Assembly (NCBI RefSeq): GCF_034702125.1
Contig: NC_085872.1
Span: 26,091,002-26,155,001 of the forward strand
Direction of reading: 5' to 3'
Source: Engraulis encrasicolus
Lineage: Eukaryota > Chordata > Actinopteri > Clupeiformes > Engraulidae
DNA: 64,000 nt
Positions 36,134 to 64,000 of the stretch are shown piece by piece (position 1 is the first letter of the stretch; the number at the start of each line of letters is the position of its first letter). Made by a program: the position numbers and the translations under genes. Below the pieces are notes generated by a model. The model was not told the DNA's origin and did no database searches. It saw only the letters and a program-made list of their open reading frames with translations.

Positions 36134-36496
36134 TTAAACACTAAGTAATTTAATTTAGTTTTGAGGCTCTAATTACATGGGATCAAATAGTCATTCTGTG
36201 GACATTACCACTCTCTTTTTTGAGTTTTTAAGCATAATTTAAATGGAATGGTACAGTCTTGATCACTGCCTGGATATATTTAATAATAAGGTTTTCATGG
36301 TTTGCCCTAACTTCTCCACTGTTTTCTAAGCACATGGCGTAAGGCTGCCCAATTGGGAAGCAGGATTACCGTTTCTTACTTAGCAACATGGACTTTTATT
36401 TCATACTCATTCATTATTTTTTTTCTCTGCTGGTTTCCCTTTTGGTGTCGGTCGGCAGACACTAAGTGAAGTGTTCAGGCTCTTGATGGAGTAGAC

Positions 36497-37591
36497 CAGT
36501 GTTTCCCAACCTTTTTTGTGCCAAGGCACACTTTTTCCCTTGAAAAAATCTCGCGGCACACCACCAACCAAAAATGATGAAATAATGAAAACAAATAATT
36601 ATCTGATAAGAATGACTATATTGTTAATATAGGCGGCTACAAAGTGTCTTGAATAGCAATCAAATAAACACAAAACTGTATTGTTTTAGTCATGTTTAGT
36701 CAGGTTTAGTCATTTCACTGAAGATGCAAATGTACAAATATCAATCTCTGTATATTTTACTCACTTAATTTTAATGTGAAACCTATGCGTCTTTCACCTT
36801 TGGCTAAGGCCCGCCCTAAAATGCTGTTTGTTTGACCGACCACAATCACAGCGATGCAAAAGGTCGAGGTCGGTCCGAAGAAGTCGGACAGTTTGACAGC
36901 GCTCCATGCTCCATGCTCAAAGCGGATATCTCATGTTTTCAAATGCAAGATAATACGGTCATATTATTATTAAAAACTGATTGGAAATTGTGCCTGGGGT
37001 GTTTGTGACAAATGTGCAAGTTTCCCCGCGAGGTAACAGGAGGTAATCGCTTTCCCCTTTCCCTAAAACTGGGCTATATTATGCTTACCGGCAGATAGTC
37101 TGCCTTGAAGGGTCTCGGCTTCGTCACACTCGACTAGAAAGCACGCGGACCAACAAACTACGTTGTGTGCTCAATCATGCCACCACCTCACTCGTTTAAC
37201 TTTTCAGTAAGGTTGTAAGCAAAACACAAATCTGTTTCAGGGTAGGATTTTGGTTTTCTGACCTAATTAATGAAGAAACAGCGCTAGCAAAGTTAACTAT
37301 CAGTCACGTCTGGAGGATTGTTTTGACTAGCAGCTGATGGACGTTTTTTGTTAGGGCTACTGAAGATACATCAATGCAATTCGCTACCTGCTGCCACCTA
37401 GTGATAAGGAATTATTTCATGCTTAGGACGCCAGTCAACAGCAGACACTAGGCTACTAGAAAATGACATAGGCATTATTTGTTAACAAAAACGATGAATT
37501 TAAAAAAAAAAAAAACATCCCCAAGAATTTTCCACGGCACACCTGACGATCTCTCACTAGTGTGCCGCGACACAGTGGTGGGGAAACACTG
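36497..37591. mobile_element. 1.1-kb hAT-type element, non-coding
   Basis: Ends CAGTGTTTCCCAACC / GGTGGGGAAACACTG, subterminal AAGGCACAC / GTGTGCCG. A perfect 8-bp duplication GAGTAGAC lies at 36489-36496 and 37592-37599. No transposase ORF inside. Confidence 0.92.
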
Positions 37592-38314
37592 GAGTAGACG
37601 GACAAGGATGCACTCATCATCTGTTGGTATACCAGCTGCTCTCTCTGGAGCTACACAGACTCCTGCCTCTGAGTCTGTGAGCGCATGTGACAATGATGCA
37701 TTCACCCCTTTTCCTTTTGCACTTACCTTTTCATTGTTGGGGAACGCAAAAAAAAAATATAAATACAACCGCATAGAGGTATGATTAGCTTATGAGAGTG
37801 TGTTGTGCGGGAGGAGGAGGAGGAGGAGGAGGAGGAAAGGATGGGAGCAAGAGCTGACTGTGTGTGTGTGTCTGGTGGGTTGGGGGGGATGTGGGGTGTT
37901 TCGGTGGTGTGAGGATTGCGGGCTGTGGTTGGGCATGCCAGTGCCACGTGGCCACGCTGCCAAGGCTGCTGTTCACACTGAGGATGTGGAATTGACTGGC
38001 TGGTGGTGCGCCTGTTCACTTGCCTGGGCCAAAGGTGGGAGAGTGCTGTCCTGAGATGTGTTGCTCTGCTGTGAGGACCACTTGATACTTTTTTTTTTGC
38101 AGCTGCTGATGATTACTTGTGGGACAGTCTCAATCGCAGAGGGTTGTTCTTTGTTAAGTTCTCAAGGGTATGAAGTATCTCTGCAGCTTTTCGTGGCAGG
38201 ATTTTTTTTTGTTACCGGTAGTTTAGGTTATTTTTTGCCATTCAGCCTATTCATTGCTACAAGATTCAGGGCAGTGTATCCATTGAGCCCACTGTCAATT
38301 TTGAGGTTAATTTT

Positions 38315-38640
38315 AAAGGTGCACTGTGTAAGTTTTAAAATTTCTAGCAGCTTCTTTGCAGAATGCATGCTGTCATTCACAAATGTCACCTTTTTCCACA
38401 AATACTCGCTACTGCTACCATCAAATTTAAAGTATTCATTGGGAAAATTGCACTTTTCATACATGAAAAGGTGGATCTTCTCCATGTCCGCCATCTTGAA
38501 TCTCCAGAAATAGACTTTTTTTTAAGCTGCAAAACTTACTGCAAGTATACTTTGGTCATAATCATAAATATTAGTTTATTATTCAGCAAATATTCATGAA
38601 GAGATGGAATTTGGCAACACTCAACACAGTTTCAAAGTGT
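38315..38640. repeat. teleost dispersed repeat fragment
   Basis: Begins TTAAAGGTGCACTGTGTAAG and includes ATGTCCGCCATCTTGAATCT. I recognise this as a common fish interspersed sequence. Only one end is visible. Confidence 0.5.
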
Positions 38641-40046
38641 ATTTTGTTTCCCATTACTTTATTTTTTAGAATTATGTAATATACCTATTAGTTCTTAATA
38701 TTCAGGGTTTTTTTTATCACAAATTGATGTTCATCACAGTAAAGAGCCCAGGCCAGAGAATGTCAATGTGAAACACCAAGAATTCAAACTATTTTTGTCA
38801 AGCAAAAAACTGAAAACAGGTTTCAAAGACCCAAACATCTTACAAGGGTTAAGGTTGTTATACATAGGGTATAAATAGCAAGTATATTGTAATTCGTTTA
38901 ACATTATTTCTAAGTCTGGGTAAAGAGTTGGGGATAGTATTTCATACATTGTTTTGTAAGCAGATCTTATGTATTGATGGGAAATTCTTTACAGAAAGAT
39001 ACTCTGTTTAAGCCCACTCCAGGTATTTCAGTATAGGAATAATGATGTAGGCTACCATTGGGAACATTTAAGGCCATGCCAGGCTTTTTTACTAAAATTT
39101 CTAGTATTTCAAAATGTAAATCAACTCATTGATGAACATTGAAATGAGAGGTAAATCTTTCCACTTAACAAATAGTGTTGCTTAGAAATCATGTGGATAT
39201 ATTTGAATACTGGTGAGATTTAGACGTTTATGGCCTTAATGGGTACATTTTCCTTCTGTGTACATTACCAGTGCGTTTTTGTGATTCTTATGCTGCAAGA
39301 CGCAGCACTTGAAATTGTTCTGGTACTGCAACTGTGAAAGATGCGATGTCTGCAACTTGCCTTCCAGATGAAGCCTCTTTCACTGTGAATATTCTAATGT
39401 CATGGCATTTAGTCAATAGAATATGTGAGTAGATCCATGTAAGCAGTTTGTCGGTCATTGGTAACTGACGATAGGCAAATGCTAAGTTAACACAAGTATT
39501 GTTTTGCAAATGATCTGTTTGTCTGCATTCTGTACTCGTGTGATTCAAGGACGTTTCTACTTGTGTCGAAACTCAACCATTTTGATCGCACCAGATTCTG
39601 ACTCACGAGTGGCCACATAAATAAGGAAAAGTATGCACGCTCCCATTCCCATTAGGCTGTGTAACAGTCACAGTGGAACAGTAGCAGTTTAGCATTAGTA
39701 GTACTCGTTAATTGCTAAGAAAATGGTGCTCTTGTGAAAGTTATTCAGTAGAGTGTTTCTGGGTGCCCATTCTCCCAGTAAGTTAACATTGCTTTCTAAT
39801 GTACAGCTGTGGCATGTGAGGCCAGAACCTGTTTTTTTCCAGTGGGGCTGCCTGTGTCTTTCCATTATATAGTCAGAAATGTTTGAGGCAACAACTCCAG
39901 TTATCTCAACACTTGGCATGTAATTGTTTCACTTTTGGTTTACTTGCTCAAGCTGTGTTTGACTCGGGTGATTTTTGTTGCCAGAACTGAGGAATGGTAA
40001 TTTGAAATGTCGGAGAGTGACTGACAGAACGCTTATTTCCACTAAA

Positions 40047-40122
40047 GTATCAAACCTAACAAATACAAAAAGTAGCAGGTTTGACTCTCCTGCCATTATC
40101 ATCTCCCTCCACATCACTTAAT
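40047..40122. repeat. dispersed 75-bp repeat (copy 1)
   Basis: AAGTATCAAACCTAACAAAT ... TCTCCTGCCATTATCATCTC shared with 47781-47853 in the same orientation. Confidence 0.8.
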
Positions 40123-40246
40123 TTTGTGTAAATTAGAAGACATTTACATTATCATGATGTCAATCACATTTTTTTAAACTATGAGGGCTATTGTATTTTA
40201 CAACTGTATTTTAATAATGTATTCGTCTTTTTATTACCCATTGCAG

Positions 40247-40759
40247 GGTATACCGAGCTGAAAAAAGTTCCACTGACCAGACGGGGCCAGCCTTTTCAGA
40301 AGACAGCAGTGGAGACTATGTCCTGAGCTCATCTTTTTTTTGTTTGTTTCCTGCTTAAACGAGCATGTTTCCATTTCTGTCCCTCTGCTCCATCATTTGG
40401 TTGAACCGGGGTTTGAAGCTGAGGAAAGTCCTTCTCGCTGCCAACACTGGCCAGATCTAAGCTAGTTGGTTCCTGCTAGCCTATCCGCCCTGCCTCAACA
40501 TCGGCCACAATGCTCCTGAGCTTTGGCTGACAGGACCACGCCACCACCAAACGGACTCAGACAGTAGCTGCAATCACCCGCAGCCACCGCAGCCTGGACG
40601 CTTTGGCCTAGTCCCTGTGAAGTCAGCCAGCCAGCCAGCCAACCAGCTTTTGACACTGTTACCATTCGTTGTATCTGCTGATACCGTCAGATCCCTTTCT
40701 CTTTAGAGAAACGTACGTCGAGCGAGTTTGCACGGGAAAAAAGTGTTCAAAAAAAAATA
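40247..40759 (+). other. pik3r2: probable pik3r2 5' UTR (exon start inferred)
   Basis: A pyrimidine-rich acceptor (TTATTACCCATTGCAG) ends at 40246. From there to the ATG at 40760 there is no donor-like interruption I would choose. It contains short upstream ORFs (for example ATGCTCCTGAGC at 40510) and an AGCC repeat. The ATG has A at -3 and is preceded by an A-run. Confidence 0.45.
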
Positions 40760-61692
<20,933 letters not shown>

Positions 61693-61705
61693 GTAAGTCT
61701 GGTGG

Positions 61706-61752
61706 CCGCACGCACGCACGCACGCACACACGCACACACACACACACACACC
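61706..61752. repeat. (GCAC)n(CA)n microsatellite after pik3r2 exon 14
   Basis: GCACGCACGCAC units, then CA units, 14 bp after the exon 14 donor. Confidence 0.95.
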
Positions 61753-62502
61753 TTGGATGGGTTCCCTGTAGTGCCGACTGCAGTGAATTCCTCAACTCCT
61801 CCCATGACGTGACGCTACTATGTTAGGCATTTATCTTTCAATCCAAAGGACTTTTAATCTAATGTCTTTGGGATTGACAAAACACTTTTAAAAAAGTAAT
61901 CTGCAAATTGTTGGATTTTTCGCCGTTCTACCTTTTTGCTTTAAAACCATCTACCCGATGTGTTGGCTGAAAAATCCTGCATGTTCTTTTTGAAAGAGTC
62001 TGAGAGCCTGGCGCCCTTTTCCAATATCCAACGCATTTATTTGCCAAATACAATAAATGGCATAGAGTAGGTAAAGCAGGTTACAGAGCTCTGGAGTTCG
62101 ATCATCTGGCCTCGACCAACAAGCAGGCTGTCGATTTGGATGAATCAGAAGCATGGGCGTACGTTTGTATGGGGAAGGTTTTGACATGTCACAACCAATA
62201 TTCATGGTCAGATGAGGTGTAAAGTTAAGAGCAGGCATGAGTAGGTCAGCAATTACACTGAGTGTGATGTAGAATAGATCTACTAATTGTACAATAGACT
62301 TTTGTTTACGCAAGTTTTTCAGACATCCAGTGAAGTGGGCAGGGTAGATAGAATGAATGATGGCTGGAGTTTCAGGGCTCCAGGAGAGGTTTTGGATCTC
62401 TGATGTGACACATGAGATGTGTGGAATACAAATTATCCTAGTAAATATGCCATTTGACGTGCTATTGTTTTGAATAAGTCAAGTCAGTGTGACTATAAAC
62501 CA

Positions 62503-62619
62503 GGGGTGCATTTCTCGAAAGTGTAGTTGTTAGCAGTTAGCAACTTGGGTAGTTGCTGATGGGAAATTGCATTGCAACCAACAAAGTAGCTAACATAGTT
62601 AGCAACTACGCTTTCCCCA
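62503..62619. repeat. GGGGTGCATTTCTC palindromic repeat (copy 3), right end deleted
   Basis: Begins GGGGTGCATTTCTCGAAAGT; the right side stops at AACTACGCTTTCCCCAG, lacking the mirrored GAGAAATGCA. Confidence 0.88.
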
Positions 62620-63962
62620 GGTTATATTTTGTTTGTTCTATTGGAGGCAGTCAGAGCATTCACCATGTCCAGGACACTGCTTCCCTGACTGGCTCGATGG
62701 TCACTGAACCACTATCCCCATGTGTGCGCACCTCCTCTCCAGCAGGGCCCACCGGCTTATTTCCCCACCAGACATCATCAAATGAAACATCAACTTCATA
62801 ATCTGATTAAACAATTAACTCTAAAAATGAACATATGACCATTTTCAAATATGAATGCCATTAGCTTTATTGAAATGTGAATAAATGGTTATTTTTAGGT
62901 TGTGAGATGAGGCCGCGATCACCTGTCCTCACTCCAGTTAGTACTCCGTGGGCCTATAGTCTAATCCTGCACTTTACCTTTCCTTTTTTTTTTACACGTC
63001 AGTGAATACAGGCTTGGTGCTTTATGTTCTTTACACGCTGCACTATCTTTTAGCCCAAGATTATGGATACTTCATGTCTAATTGGCAAAAGCATATGCAT
63101 AGTGGGTCCAAAAAGGAACATCAACCCAAACATTAACCCTTCGTCTGACAATAACAGCAGTACAGTGACTATAAAGTTTATTGCCTTTTTATTAGGAGAA
63201 AATAAAGAACAAAAAAAACGAAAAACACAAAACATACCCAATTCCACTTGTAATGGAACAGGTTGAAAGAATAGGCACATTCTCAATAGCAGGGTAGGAA
63301 CGTCCACACGTTCCAACGAGGCGTGGCTTTGCTCTTTTTTTTGGTCTTTACTCCACCCTTTTCAGTTCCAACTGGGGCGATTCTTGGAACTGCCTCAGAG
63401 GTGGTTCCTAGTGTGCCATGCCTAGTTCCAACCGTGATATGTTGCCCTCTCTGTAACTGATTGGCCATCATGCGCAATCATTTTAAATCCCCCCCAACAC
63501 ACTTAAAAATCACCATGGCTTTTCTACAGCCAGTTTTTACAAGTAGACTAGACTATCGGAAACTGATCAAGCACAGTATGTCATTTAAAGTGACCTTGGC
63601 CAAGGAAGGAGTTGTCAAGGAATCCACAGGAACTGCCTCATGTGCTTGCTCGTGCAATGGTGTTTGTTTTGGATTGTCAGATGCCAGTGAACTAAATTTT
63701 TGGTCACATGGTCACACGTGTGGTCACGTGTGTTTGCTAAGATAAGAGCTTTGCAGCCGGTTGTGATTGGACATGAGATGGGCAAACAATTGTTTAGAAG
63801 TCAAAATGTCATTGAGAAGCTATACTTGGGCATGAATTGAAATCAGACATACTGTAGAGTAGCTTTGTTCAGTTGATCAAAAATCTCCTTGAAAAAAAAT
63901 CTCCTTCACCAGTAACACAAGCACACGTCATTAGAATGGCTAAAAGGGAGGTCAGTAGGTAC

Positions 63963-64000
63963 TAGGGCTGGGTATCGCAGCCATGTTCCTGTATCGATTC
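63963..64000. mobile_element. start of a third TAGGGCTG... MITE cut by the window edge
   Basis: TAGGGCTGGGTATCGCAGCC followed by TGTATCGATTC, the style of the CGATAT family at 28173 and 43997. Truncated at 64000. Confidence 0.55.

Larger units (their letters stand above)
61753..64000 (+). other. pik3r2: pik3r2 intron 14, no further exon seen
   Basis: The remaining C-SH2 exon (expected to start V-D-G then KHCVI) is not found in any frame before the edge. Contains palindromic repeat copy 3 and otherwise only short ORFs. Confidence 0.75.

Noticed and set aside
61693..64000. Final pik3r2 C-SH2 exon
   Set aside because: Searched by eye for codons of KHCVI, GFAEPYNLY and LVLHYQH in all frames and found none; the exon is presumably beyond 64000.

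Overview
The window is a piece of a vertebrate nuclear genome, almost certainly a ray-finned (teleost) fish. It carries two large multi-exon genes on the plus strand, with GT-AG introns. The introns and the intergenic space are dense in hAT, Tc1/mariner, TTAA-target and 3-bp-target DNA transposons, tRNA-derived SINEs and very long microsatellites. The gene pair mast3 then pik3r2 in the same orientation matches the neighbourhood of MAST3 and PIK3R2 on human 19p13.11, so the synteny is old. I cannot name the species or say whether this is an a or b teleost paralogue.

Region by region: 1-3619 is the 5' flank of mast3, with a compound (CT)(TG)(AG) microsatellite and one small MITE. 3620-26682 is the complete mast3 coding region: 26 exons whose lengths add to 4107 nt, a single open frame of 1368 codons plus stop. 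It encodes a MAST-family serine/threonine kinase with an N-terminal Ser-rich region, the MAST pre-kinase domain (DUF1908), an AGC-type kinase, a PDZ domain and a disordered Ser/Pro-rich tail. 26683-about 28030 is the probable 3' UTR. 28030-40246 is intergenic and mostly mobile-element debris: CGATAT-rich and other hAT MITEs, a dead Tc1-like element with intact ends, a TTAA fold-back element, and a 1.1-kb hAT element. A possible non-coding first exon of pik3r2 ends at 32985. 40760-61692 holds 14 coding exons of pik3r2 (p85-beta regulatory subunit of class IA PI3-kinase): SH3, proline-rich stretch, BH/RhoGAP-like region, N-SH2, inter-SH2 coiled coil and the first part of the C-SH2. The reading frame is open across all junctions for 675 codons plus 2 nt. 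The last coding exon is not in the window, so this gene is cut by the right edge.

The two products sit in different pathways: MAST3 is a cytoskeleton- and PDZ-linked kinase, and p85-beta recruits and restrains p110 at phosphotyrosine receptors. Nothing in the sequence suggests they work together; they are conserved neighbours.

The most unusual structure is in the intron just before pik3r2 exon 14. A 56/59-bp tandem array has copied the 3' splice site plus the first about 15 nt of the exon. It places nine complete decoy acceptors (branch-point-like CTAAC/CTAAT, pyrimidine-rich stretch, AG, exon start) upstream of the true one. Every decoy keeps the correct entry phase and then reaches a stop within about ten codons. 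Other structures worth attention are a near-perfect 889-bp palindrome flanked by TTAA, a Tc1 element refolded into an inverted dimer of its own 3' half, a MITE inserted into the last three bases of another MITE (each with its own target duplication), a roughly 470-bp pure pyrimidine tract abutting the mast3 exon 5 acceptor, and a 76-bp nearly pure poly-G tract in pik3r2. I found no CRISPR array, operon, viral genome or novel protein-coding system.
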